This document shows positions 14,287-21,788 of a DNA stretch of 28,559 bases, one piece after another. The first letter of the stretch is position 1. Each line of letters opens with the position of its first letter. The translations under genes were made by a program, and so were the position numbers. Source of the stretch: JBEKVE01 sp049514335 (lineage in GTDB: Bacteria > Actinomycetota > Acidimicrobiia > Acidimicrobiales > UBA8190); the NCBI GenBank assembly GCA_049514335.1, contig JBEKVE010000022.1:1-28559 (forward strand), read 5' to 3'. Under the pieces are notes generated by a model. It saw only the letters and a list, made by a program, of their open reading frames with translations, did no database searches and was not told the origin of the DNA.

Positions 14287-15246
14287 GTGCCCCCCGACAC
14301 CGACGAGACCGTGATGCTCCGGGGCGTGCGCAAGCGCTACACGCGGCGAGGGGCGTGGGTCCTCGACGGGGTCGACCTCGACCTGGCGCCGGGCACGGTC
14401 ACCGCCCTCGTGGGCGGCAACGGGTCGGGCAAGTCGACGCTGCTGCGCATCGTCGCCGCCCTCACCCGGCCCACCGCAGGTTCGGTCCGGCGGCCCACCT
14501 CGACGGGCTACGTCCCCGAGCACCAGCCCGACGCCGTTCGTCTGACGGCGGCCGACTATCTCGGCTATCTGGGTGCGGTGCGGGGGATGGACGTGGCGTC
14601 GGTCCGTTCGGCGAGCGCCTCGCTCCTGACCCGGTTGCACCTCGAACCCGGCCCCGGTGCCGGGTTCGAGGACCTCTCCAAGGGCAACCGCCAGAAGGTC
14701 ATGGTGAGCCAGGCCTTGCTCCGCCCCGTGTCGCTCCTCGTGCTCGACGAGCCCTTGAGCGGTCTCGATCCCGACGCCAGGCGCACGGTGGGGGAGCTCG
14801 TGGCCGAAGCGAGGGCGGCGGGATCGGCCGTCATCGTGAGCGGGCACACCGCCGACGATCCCATCGCCGCCGACCGCGTCCTGCGCGTCATGGACGGGCT
14901 CCTGCACGAGGAGCCGGCCCTCCGCCCGTCGACACCGGACCGCGTCTCGCCACCTGTGCCCGTCTCGTCTGTGCCCGCCGCACCTCCGCCCGTCGCCGTG
15001 GCGGTGACGCTGCGGGACCCCGGGGGTGGCCTCGACGCCTCGTTCATGGTGGCGCACCACGGCCGCGGTGGCGGAGCGGGATCGGCCCGGCGCGACCCTC
15101 CGGCTCTCGGCGATGCGGGAACGGTGCTCCAGGTCCATGTGGCCCCGGACGACGTCGACGCCTTCCTGGCCGATGCCATCGCGGCCGGCTGGTCGGTGCT
15201 GCATGTCGAGGTTGTGGCGCCCGGTGAGGATGACGTGCCCCGGTGA
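14287..15246 (+). CDS. ABC transporter ATP-binding protein
   Basis: A 319-residue ATPase. Walker A is GGNGSGKST (43-51), the Q-loop region is YVPEHQP (75-81), the signature is LSKGNRQKV (130-138), a variant common in drug/lipid-type ABC-2 exporters, Walker B is LLVLDEPLSGLDP (150-162) and the switch histidine is in SGHTADD (185-191). After residue 210 a Pro-rich linker leads to a C-terminal part of about 80 residues (VAVAVTLRD... and TVLQVHVAPDDVDAFLADAI) resembling the small regulatory tail of some exporter ATPases. The GTG at 14287 lies seven bases after GAGACT, a poor -10; Met10 is an alternative. The next gene overlaps its stop as GTGA. It probably energises one or both downstream permeases. 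Confidence 0.88.
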   Translation: MPPDTDETVMLRGVRKRYTRRGAWVLDGVDLDLAPGTVTALVGGNGSGKSTLLRIVAALTRPTAGSVRRPTSTGYVPEHQPDAVRLTAADYLGYLGAVRGMDVASVRSASASLLTRLHLEPGPGAGFEDLSKGNRQKVMVSQALLRPVSLLVLDEPLSGLDPDARRTVGELVAEARAAGSAVIVSGHTADDPIAADRVLRVMDGLLHEEPALRPSTPDRVSPPVPVSSVPAAPPPVAVAVTLRDPGGGLDASFMVAHHGRGGGAGSARRDPPALGDAGTVLQVHVAPDDVDAFLADAIAAGWSVLHVEVVAPGEDDVPR

Positions 15247-15893
15247 CGGCCCTCGTGCGCTATGTGGGCGCCACCGTCGGCCGCTCGTTGCGGTGGGTGG
15301 CGCCGTTCCTGGTGTTCGTGCTGTGCGAGGTGGTGCTCGACAGTGACGTCGGTGACGTGCTCCCGACGTATGCCCTGTCCGCCGCCGCCCTGTTCTTCGT
15401 GGCCACGTGGCTGTCGGTCGTGGTCGGCAACAGCGAGAGCGCGGTGCAGGAGGACGTCACCGTCACCGCCGCCGGGGGGAGGGGGAGGGTGCGGGTGGCG
15501 AAGCTCCTCGTCGCCTACGCCGGCTGCCTCGTGCTCGGCGGTCTCGGGCTGGTCGTCCCCGCCGTGGTGACGAGCGGACGCGTGAGCGTCACCGACGTGG
15601 TGGCCGGTGGGATCGCCCAGGCGCTCACGGCGCTCTTCGGTGTCGCCCTCGGGTCGCTGTGCACCCGCCCCGTCGTGGACCGGACGTCGTGGGCGGTGCT
15701 CGTCGGGGCCGTGGTGGGGCTCGCCGACGTGGCCGTCCCGCAGGCGCCACCCATCCGACAGCTGCTGGCATTGTTGGGTGAGACGAGCCCCCGCCATCTC
15801 GGGGTGCTTCTGCTCGCCATCGCCCTCGAGACCGCCGTGCTGTCGGTGCTCATGGTGGCCTGCGCCCTGCGGATCTCGGCCCGCCGCGCCTGA
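15243..15893 (+). CDS. Six-helix membrane protein, likely ABC permease subunit
   Basis: A 216-residue integral membrane protein with about six hydrophobic segments (near 17-32, 43-60, 85-105, 117-138, 145-165, 185-208). The GTG overlaps the ATPase stop (GTGA), so the two are translationally coupled and it is most likely the ATPase's membrane partner, similar in size to the short ABC-2 type permeases. The first cytosolic loop (VGNSESAVQEDVTVTAAGGRGRVRVAKLL) resembles the region of ABC-2 permeases where the protein touches the ATPase, but I would not call a family by sequence alone. Confidence 0.7.
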   Translation: MTALVRYVGATVGRSLRWVAPFLVFVLCEVVLDSDVGDVLPTYALSAAALFFVATWLSVVVGNSESAVQEDVTVTAAGGRGRVRVAKLLVAYAGCLVLGGLGLVVPAVVTSGRVSVTDVVAGGIAQALTALFGVALGSLCTRPVVDRTSWAVLVGAVVGLADVAVPQAPPIRQLLALLGETSPRHLGVLLLAIALETAVLSVLMVACALRISARRA

Positions 15894-15936
15894 CGCCCGG
15901 GCCGGCCGGATCGCCGTGCCGGCGTCGGGGCCTTGC

Positions 15937-15942
15937 CAGACT
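15937..15942 (+). promoter_or_regulatory. Weak -10 hexamer CAGACT before the large permease
   Basis: CAGACT is followed by GGCGCC (six bases) and the ATG at 15949. It could give the large permease its own leaderless message in addition to read-through from the ABC operon. Confidence 0.28.
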
Positions 15943-15948
15943 GGCGCC

Positions 15949-17628
15949 ATGGTGGCGGGGCCGGCTCGGATCGGACACGGTGAGAAAGCCACAGACGGCG
16001 CCGACCCCGCTCCCGCTCCGACGGCGACGGGGGGACCGGTCGTCACCCGGCTGACGGCGCGTCGGGCGGCGCGGTCCGGGGTGCTGTGGGGGTACGTGTT
16101 CGGCATCCTGGTGGCGTCGAGCGCCTACAGCTACTCCTCGATCTACAAGACCCACGCCCAGCGGGTCGCCCTGGAGCGGGCCTTCGGATCGAACTTCGCC
16201 GCCAGCGCGCTCTTCGGCCCCGCGCCGCGCCTGGAGACGGTGGCCGGGTTCACCGTGTTCAAGGTGTCGATGACCGCCATGATCATCGGGGCCGTGTGGG
16301 GCCTGCTCACCGCCACCCGCCTGTTGCGGGGCGAGGAGGAGGCCGGCCGGTGGGAGCTGCTCCTCACGGGGCGCTGCACGCGGCGGGGGGCCACCGCCCA
16401 GGCGCTCGCTGGACTGGCAGCCGGCGCATGTGTGGTGTGGGCGTTGAGCGCGCTGATCATCGCCGTGAGCGGGCGGCTGTCGCGCATCGACATCGGGGTC
16501 GGACCGGCGCTGTTCCTGGCGCTCGCCCTGGTGGCGAGCGCGGTCGTGTTCCTGGCCGTCGGGGCCCTCACCAGCCAGCTGGCGCCGACCCGGCGCCAGG
16601 CGGCCGCCTACGCGGCGGTGGTGCTGGGAGCGAGCTACGCCCTGCGCATGGTGGCCGACGCCGGTCTTGGACTGCAGTGGTTGCGCTGGACGTCCCCGCT
16701 CGGCTGGGTCGAGGAGCTGCACCCCCTGACCGCCCCGCACTGGTTGCCGCTCGTCCCCATCGCCGGCTTCACGGTCGTCGTGGGGGTGACGGCGGTCCAC
16801 CTGGCCGGGGTGCGGGACCTGGGCGCATCCACGTTTCCCGACCGCCTCGCCGCCCCGGCGCGTCTGCGCTGGCTGGGAGGTTCCCTCGGGCTGACCGCCC
16901 GCCTGGTCCGGCCCAGCGTGCTCGGGTGGTGGGTGGCCATCGCCTTGTCGGCCATGCTCACCGGGTTCGTGGCCAAGGCGGCGGGAGCCACCATCGCGGG
17001 GTCGTCGCTGCACTCCGTGCTGTCGCGGCTGGGTGCATCCGGGGCGGGGACCGAGTCCTATCTCGGGCTGTCCTCGCTCATCATCGCCGTCCTGGTGGCC
17101 TTCGTGGCTGCCGGTCAGGTGACGGCGGCTCGCGGCGAGGAGGCGGCGGGGCGGGCCGACACCGTCATGGTCGAGCCGGTGTCGCGGACGCGGTGGTTCG
17201 GTGGCCGACTGCTCGTTGCAGCCGTGGCACTGGTGGCGAGCGGCGTGATCGCCGGCGTGTTCACGTGGTTCGGTACCGCCACCGAGCACACCGGGCTCGG
17301 TTTCGGCACGCTGCTCGACGCCGGGCTCAACGTCGTGCCTCCGGCGCTGTGCGTCCTCGGCATCGGGGCGCTCGCCTTCGGGCTGTGGCCGCGGGCGTCG
17401 TCGGTGGTGGTGTACGCGGTGCTCGGGTGGGGGCTGCTGATCGAGGTCGTCGGGGGGATCGGGGCGCTCAGCCACTGGGTCTTCGACACCTCGGTCTTCC
17501 ACCAGATGTCCGCCGCGCCCGCCGTCACGCCCGACTGGACGACGGCCGGGGTGCTGGTGGCGGTGGGGGCGGCGTGCGCCGCGCTCGGCGCCCTGGCCTT
17601 CGATCGGCGCGACCTGCGGGGAGAGTGA
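15949..17628 (+). CDS. ABC exporter permease, large ABC-2 type
   Basis: A 559-residue membrane protein with about twelve hydrophobic segments in two halves. The start of each half resembles the other: a helix, a long loop, then a helix followed by an acidic-basic cytosolic stretch (LRGEEEAGRWELLLTGRCTRRG in the first half, ARGEEAAGRADTVMVEPVSRTRWFGGR in the second). Such E-E-x-G-R-x-E loops are typical of the polyketide-antibiotic-exporter type ABC permeases, in which one long chain equals two fused ABC-2 permeases. The ATG was chosen because a CAGACT hexamer precedes it by six bases; an upstream frame to 15607 is open but overlaps the previous gene. It is 55 bases after the small permease and meets the DoxX-like gene tail to tail, only 7 bases apart. 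Confidence 0.85.
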   Translation: MVAGPARIGHGEKATDGADPAPAPTATGGPVVTRLTARRAARSGVLWGYVFGILVASSAYSYSSIYKTHAQRVALERAFGSNFAASALFGPAPRLETVAGFTVFKVSMTAMIIGAVWGLLTATRLLRGEEEAGRWELLLTGRCTRRGATAQALAGLAAGACVVWALSALIIAVSGRLSRIDIGVGPALFLALALVASAVVFLAVGALTSQLAPTRRQAAAYAAVVLGASYALRMVADAGLGLQWLRWTSPLGWVEELHPLTAPHWLPLVPIAGFTVVVGVTAVHLAGVRDLGASTFPDRLAAPARLRWLGGSLGLTARLVRPSVLGWWVAIALSAMLTGFVAKAAGATIAGSSLHSVLSRLGASGAGTESYLGLSSLIIAVLVAFVAAGQVTAARGEEAAGRADTVMVEPVSRTRWFGGRLLVAAVALVASGVIAGVFTWFGTATEHTGLGFGTLLDAGLNVVPPALCVLGIGALAFGLWPRASSVVVYAVLGWGLLIEVVGGIGALSHWVFDTSVFHQMSAAPAVTPDWTTAGVLVAVGAACAALGALAFDRRDLRGE

Positions 17629-17635
17629 GCGGCCC

Positions 17636-18127
17636 TCAGGCCTCGGCCGCGGCGCGCTTGTTCCTCCGGCCCCGGGCGCGGCCCCTGTCGTGGCCCGTCG
17701 TCTCGCTCCGGCGATGGTTGCCCCCACCGGCGAGCAGGCCGAGACCGATGCCGAGCATCCAGACGTCCTTGCTCACCCCGGTGCCGGCCGGCGTGGGCCA
17801 GACGCTGCCCGGCTTGCGCAGCGCCGGGGTGCGCCAGTACATGGTGACGAGGCCGCCCGAGAACGCCGTGAGCACCGCCCCGGCCATCCGGTTTGGCACG
17901 CGCGGCAGCAGAAGCAGCGCCCCCGTGGCGATCTCACCGGCGGCGAGGAGTCGCAGGAAACGGGGGGCGGGCATGTCGCGCAACATCGGGAACGCCCCGG
18001 CCGCCATGCCGTGGACGGCTGTGGCCCGCTGCTCGTCCCCCGACCACTTCTCGATCCCGGCATGGAGGATGTAGACGCCGGTGCTCACGCGACCCGGCGC
18101 GTCGCGGGCGGTCATGCGGATGCGCAT
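17636..18127 (-). CDS. DoxX-like membrane protein
   Basis: A 163-residue protein with four hydrophobic segments. VSTGVYILHAGIEKW is the DoxX opening helix, PAPRFLRLLAAGEIATGALLLLP the second, and NRMAGAVLTAFSGGLVTMYWRTPALRKPGS with SKDVWMLGIGLGLLAGG complete the fold. DoxX-family proteins are quinone-linked or thiol-stress membrane proteins in different bacteria; which applies here is not shown by sequence. The end is strongly basic (RGRARGRRNKRAAAEA). The ATG at 18127 has a good ribosome-binding site (AAGGAG, six bases away), and the gene is last in the MarR-MFS-mycothiol operon, 31 bases after the previous stop. Confidence 0.75.
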   Translation of the reverse strand: MRIRMTARDAPGRVSTGVYILHAGIEKWSGDEQRATAVHGMAAGAFPMLRDMPAPRFLRLLAAGEIATGALLLLPRVPNRMAGAVLTAFSGGLVTMYWRTPALRKPGSVWPTPAGTGVSKDVWMLGIGLGLLAGGGNHRRSETTGHDRGRARGRRNKRAAAEA

Positions 18128-18158
18128 CGATGCTCCTTCGGTACCACGAAGACGATGG

Positions 18159-18935
18159 TCAAAGGCCTGGGAACAGACGCCGCAGTTCGTCGAGGTCGAC
18201 GCCGACGGCGGTGTAGGGGGGCGTGTGCGCGGCGTCGAGTCGTCCGTACACGAGACGCACCAGAGCCTCGGCCGAAAGGTGGAGCTCGGCCGCGCCGCCG
18301 TCGTCGGGCGGCGCGGGGGCGAGCGCGACGGCCTCGTCGACCTGGAGCACGAAACGCCGTCCGGGGTCGGTGGTCCGCACGTGCACCGTGCGCGTGGTGC
18401 CGTCGGGCTTTCCCACCCGGGGGACGAGCTGGTCGAGGGTGTCGACGAGCAGGGTGACGGCGTCGGCCGCCACCTGTGCGGACGGGTCGAGGGAGACGGC
18501 CACGTCCCACGAGTGCAAGGCGTGCTCGGACACCCGCATGCTGACCAGCCGGGCGAAGTCGACCGCCATCCCGAACATGTCGAGATGCATGCTCGCCCGC
18601 TGCTCGGGACCGACCGCCTCGAACCGGCTGACCGCCGCTTCTTCGGCCTGTCGCCACTCGGTGGCCTGCTCCTCGGGCGTGCGGGCGTTCCACGTGTCCC
18701 AGATGGGCCCGAACGCCTCGTTCCCCGGCACCGGCTCGTTGCGCAACCCGGCCTCGAGGAACAACGCGAAGATGTCCGCTTGCGACCCGAGGTGGGAGAG
18801 CACCTGGGCGACGGACCACTCCGTGGCGTAGGACGGCTGGCGGAGCTGGGTGCCGTCGAGGGCCTCGACCACCACCGCCAGGGTGTCGTGGGAGTGCCGC
18901 AGGGCTTCGATCCACGGTGTCGGTCGGCGCTCCAT
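18159..18935 (-). CDS. Mycothiol-dependent maleylpyruvate isomerase family (DinB-like) protein
   Basis: A 258-residue protein of the MDMPI/DinB superfamily. The four-helix bundle starts with WIEALRHSHDTLAVVVEAL, and the likely metal ligands are His48 in VAQVLSHLGSQ, Glu137 and His141 in SEHALHSWDVA, the same spacing (E-x3-H) as in the known mycothiol-dependent maleylpyruvate isomerase. The C-terminal MDMPI domain (TVHVRTTDPGRRFVLQVDE and on) is also present. It probably uses mycothiol to conjugate or isomerise an electrophile. The ATG is 2 bases after the MFS stop, so it is co-transcribed with the exporter; that context suggests modification of the compound the exporter handles. The pairing is inference. 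Confidence 0.85.
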   Translation of the reverse strand: MERRPTPWIEALRHSHDTLAVVVEALDGTQLRQPSYATEWSVAQVLSHLGSQADIFALFLEAGLRNEPVPGNEAFGPIWDTWNARTPEEQATEWRQAEEAAVSRFEAVGPEQRASMHLDMFGMAVDFARLVSMRVSEHALHSWDVAVSLDPSAQVAADAVTLLVDTLDQLVPRVGKPDGTTRTVHVRTTDPGRRFVLQVDEAVALAPAPPDDGGAAELHLSAEALVRLVYGRLDAAHTPPYTAVGVDLDELRRLFPGL

Positions 18936-18937
18936 GG

Positions 18938-20548
18938 CTACAGAGCGGCCAGATCGGGGTAGGGCTCGGTGATCTCGGCCCCGGCCTCACCCGCACCCGG
19001 GTCGCTGCGGTGCACCGTGGTACGCAACGGGACCTCCTTCATCACCCAGGCCAGCGCGAACGCGAGCACGGCGACGGGGACCGCCACCCAGAACACGTCC
19101 TGCAGGGCATGGCTGAAGGCGTTCACCACGACGACGCGTTGCGCCAGCGGCAGCTTGTCGATCTTCTGCGGATTGGAGACGAGCGTCCCCGCCTTGAGCA
19201 GCTTGAGCACAGCCGGTGGCGTGTGCGAACTGAATTGGGCGGCGAAGCGGCCGTCGAACACGGCGCCGAGCAGCGACACGCCGAAGGACCCGCCGATGGT
19301 GCGGAAGAACGTCGAGGTCGACGTGGCCGTCCCCAGCTGCGAGTAGGGGACCGAGTTCTGCACCGCCACCACCAGCACCTGCATGGCGAGCCCCACGCCG
19401 AGACCGACCACCACCATGTACAGCGACGTCACGGCGAACGACGAGTGCGGGCCGAGCTGCGCCAGCAGCGCCAGGCCGACCGAAAGGATGCCGCAGCCGA
19501 CGATGGGGAAGATCTTGTACCGCCCCGTGCGGGTGACGAGCCGGCCGCTGATGATGAAGGTGAAGAGCATGCCCGCCACCAGGGGCAGCAGCTCCAGTCC
19601 TGACGCCGTGGGTGTCGCCTGGTGCACGGTCTGCAGGTACAGCGGCAGGTAGATGATGGCGCCGAACATGGAGAAGCCCATGATGAAGCCCACTCCCGAC
19701 GCGGCGCTGAAGGTGCGGTTGCGGAACAGGCGCAGGGGGATGAGGGGCTCGGCTGCCCGCCGTTCCACCAGGCAGAAGGCGACGATGAGCGCCACGCCCG
19801 TCAGTCCCAGGCCGATGACGAGCCCCGACCCCCAGGCGTACTCGGTGCCCCCCCACGTGGTGAGGAGGATGATGGCGGTGACGCCCGCCGACAGCAACGC
19901 CGCGCCCAGCCAGTCGATGCGGTGCGGCACCCGGGTACGGGGGATGTGGAGCACGGCGGCGATGACGAAGAGGGCCACGATGCCGATGGGAACGTTGATG
20001 TAGAAGACCCACCGCCACGACAGGTGCTGGGTGAAGAAGCCGCCCGCCAGCGGTCCGATCACGCTCGTGAGACCGAACACAGCGCCGAAGTACCCCATGT
20101 AGCGGCCCCGCTGCCGGGCCGGCACGACGTCGCCGATGATCGCCTGGGCACCGACCATGAGACCGCCGGCGCCGATCCCCTGCACGGCGCGGGTGGCGAT
20201 CAGCTCGGTCATGTTCTGGGACAGGCCGGCCAGCATGGAGCCCACAAGGAAGATGACGATCGACAGCTGGAAGAGGTTCTTGCGCCCGAAGAGGTCGCCG
20301 AGCTTGCCCCACAGCGGTGTGGAGATCGTCGAGGTGAGCAGGTAGGCGGTCACCACCCAGGCCAGGTGGTTGAGCCCGTGCAGGTCGCCGGCGATGGTGG
20401 GGAGCGCCGTGGCCACGATGGTCTGGTCGAGCGAGGCGAGCACCATGCCCAGCATCAGGGCGGACAGGATGACCAGGATGCGGCGGTGCTCGGCCTGGGA
20501 GAAGGGCACGTCCTGCACCGGGGGGGCGACTGCCACGTCAGCAGCCAC
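18938..20548 (-). CDS. DHA2-family (EmrB/QacA-type) MFS drug exporter
   Basis: A 536-residue, 14-helix proton antiporter. ALMLGMVLASLDQTIVATALPTIAGDL is the DHA2 helix-1 signature, GKLGDLFGRK is MFS motif A, and GLTSVIGPLAGGFFTQHLSWRWVFYINVPIG is the motif C region with the family's WRWVFYINVP. It exports hydrophobic drugs or similar compounds across the inner membrane. The GTG at 20548 has a good ribosome-binding site (GGGAGA, about six bases away) and overlaps the end of the MarR gene by 11 bases, so the regulator and the pump are made together; another GTG at 20536 is possible. Substrates cannot be told from the sequence. Confidence 0.93.
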   Translation of the reverse strand: MAADVAVAPPVQDVPFSQAEHRRILVILSALMLGMVLASLDQTIVATALPTIAGDLHGLNHLAWVVTAYLLTSTISTPLWGKLGDLFGRKNLFQLSIVIFLVGSMLAGLSQNMTELIATRAVQGIGAGGLMVGAQAIIGDVVPARQRGRYMGYFGAVFGLTSVIGPLAGGFFTQHLSWRWVFYINVPIGIVALFVIAAVLHIPRTRVPHRIDWLGAALLSAGVTAIILLTTWGGTEYAWGSGLVIGLGLTGVALIVAFCLVERRAAEPLIPLRLFRNRTFSAASGVGFIMGFSMFGAIIYLPLYLQTVHQATPTASGLELLPLVAGMLFTFIISGRLVTRTGRYKIFPIVGCGILSVGLALLAQLGPHSSFAVTSLYMVVVGLGVGLAMQVLVVAVQNSVPYSQLGTATSTSTFFRTIGGSFGVSLLGAVFDGRFAAQFSSHTPPAVLKLLKAGTLVSNPQKIDKLPLAQRVVVVNAFSHALQDVFWVAVPVAVLAFALAWVMKEVPLRTTVHRSDPGAGEAGAEITEPYPDLAAL

Positions 20549-21053
20549 CGGTGTCTCCCAGGTCCAGTTCGAGCGCGTGGGCGAAGCGTCCCACCAGGTC
20601 GGCGAAGCGCTCCATGTCCGCCTCGTCCCACCCCTCGAACAGCCGTTCGTACCAGGCCCGCCGGGCCTGCAGCACGCGCTCGAGGGTGCGGCGGCCGGCG
20701 GGGGTGAGACGGATGCGGGTCGCCCGCCGGTCGTCGGGGTCGGGTTGGCGCGCCACCAGGCCGTCGCGCTCGAGCTGCTGGATCTTGCGGGTCACCGACG
20801 GTGTGTCGATGCCGAGCAGGTCGGCCAGGCTCGTCACCCGCAAGGCGTCTCCCTGGGTGTGGAGCTTGTAGAGCAGGGCGGCGGCGGCCCGGTCGAGGCG
20901 CACGCCGGCGGCGTGGAGGATGCGCTCGTGCACCCGGACCTGGGTGATCGACCGCGCCACCACCTGCATGGCGGCCTGGATCTCGTCCACCGGCCCGCTC
21001 GTGGGGGGCGCGCCGGGCGCGACGGGTCCCCGCAAAGTAGTTGCTTTCGGCAC
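20538..21053 (-). CDS. MarR family transcriptional regulator
   Basis: A 171-residue dimeric winged-helix repressor. The recognition part is LRVTSLADLLGIDTPSVTRKIQQLERDGLV (about residues 71-100) and the wing is DPDDRRATRIRLTPAG (105-120), both classic for MarR. It likely represses its own operon until a ligand, often a phenolic or the pump's substrate, releases it. The GTG at 21053 was chosen because TATAGT is seven bases upstream, so the message should be leaderless; longer frames upstream are open by composition only. First gene of an operon with an MFS exporter, a mycothiol-dependent enzyme and a DoxX-like protein. Confidence 0.92.
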   Translation of the reverse strand: MPKATTLRGPVAPGAPPTSGPVDEIQAAMQVVARSITQVRVHERILHAAGVRLDRAAAALLYKLHTQGDALRVTSLADLLGIDTPSVTRKIQQLERDGLVARQPDPDDRRATRIRLTPAGRRTLERVLQARRAWYERLFEGWDEADMERFADLVGRFAHALELDLGDTGGC

Positions 21054-21066
21054 GCAAGCCACTATA
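21032..21066 (-). promoter_or_regulatory. MarR operon promoter (TATAGT) with candidate MarR operator
   Basis: On the minus strand TATAGT (21066-21061) is seven bases before the GTG at 21053. Across the start lie alternating half-sites in both directions: TTGC (21057-21054), GCAA (21044-21041) and TTGC (21035-21032). The first two form an inverted repeat TTGC-N9-GCAA covering 21041-21057, right over the transcription start, where a bound MarR dimer would block RNA polymerase. The -10 is well supported by spacing; the operator is a candidate only. Confidence 0.4.
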
Positions 21067-21136
21067 CCGGCTCCCCCGGGTGCCCGAACCGCCCCGGGGG
21101 GTTCCGGGGCGATGTTGTGGGCCCGTTGGCGCTGGG

Positions 21137-21142
21137 TAACGT
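21137..21142 (+). promoter_or_regulatory. -10 hexamer TAACGT of the lipoprotein gene
   Basis: TAACGT is nine bases before the GTG at 21152, giving a leader of at most two or three bases. Divergent from the MarR promoter about 70 bases away. Confidence 0.4.
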
Positions 21143-21151
21143 CTGACCCCC

Positions 21152-21763
21152 GTGGGCACCGGACGCAGGCACCAGACTCGAGCGATGACGGCGGTGGCAT
21201 CGACCGCCCTGGCGGCGGTGCTCGTCGCCGGGTGCTCGTCCTCCCCCGGGGCGAACCGATCCTCCACCACGACGACGGGGTCCGGTTCCGCCGGTTCGAC
21301 GTCTCCCTCCACGAGCACCGCCACCTCGGCGGCGACGTCGCCGGCCGGGTCGACCGGGAGTGGGTCCGCGCCGTACTACGAGGTCCGGACGGGAACGGTC
21401 AAGGGGCTCGGCACCGTCCTCGTGGACGGGCAGGGCCTCACGCTGTACATGTTCGAGCCGGACAAGCAGTCGGGGACGTCGAGCTGCTACGGGGCGTGCG
21501 CCCAGGGATGGCCCCCCTTGTTGCTGCCGGCGGGCGCGAGTGCCCCGGTGGCCGGGCCCGGGGTGCACGCGTCGCTGCTCGGCACGACGAGGCGCAGCGA
21601 CGGCACGACGGAGATCACCTACGACAGGTGGCCGTTGTACCTGTGGGTCAACGACTCACAGCCCGGTCAGGCGACGGGCCAAGCCCTCGACAACCTCGGG
21701 GGCCTCTGGTACGTGCTGTCGCCCGCCGGCACGGTGATCACCACCAAGCCCCCGGCGGCGTAG
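21152..21763 (+). CDS. Secreted lipoprotein, COG4315 / Lipoprotein_15 repeat type
   Basis: A 203-residue exported lipoprotein. The signal peptide ends in LVAGC, a lipobox with the lipidated Cys at residue 28 (17 if Met12 at 21185 is the start). A Ser/Thr/Gly-rich linker of about 45 residues follows. Then come two copies of the short repeat family of unknown function: LGTVLVDGQGLTLYMFEPDKQ with CYGACAQGWPPLL, and RSDGTTEITYDRWPLYLWVNDSQPGQATGQ with LGGLWYVLSPAG. The C..AC..WPP core is the hallmark. The function of the family is unknown. It converges with the copper monooxygenase gene, 25 bases away, and both products lie outside the membrane, but no link is shown. Confidence 0.88.
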   Translation: MGTGRRHQTRAMTAVASTALAAVLVAGCSSSPGANRSSTTTTGSGSAGSTSPSTSTATSAATSPAGSTGSGSAPYYEVRTGTVKGLGTVLVDGQGLTLYMFEPDKQSGTSSCYGACAQGWPPLLLPAGASAPVAGPGVHASLLGTTRRSDGTTEITYDRWPLYLWVNDSQPGQATGQALDNLGGLWYVLSPAGTVITTKPPAA

Positions 21764-21788
21764 CACCGCCGCGGCGAGACGGTTCCGC

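Noticed and set aside
14281..14289. A strong leaderless promoter for the ABC ATPase
   Set aside because: GAGACT seven bases before the GTG keeps only A and T at positions 2 and 6; too weak to list as a feature, and read-through from 13607 is as likely.
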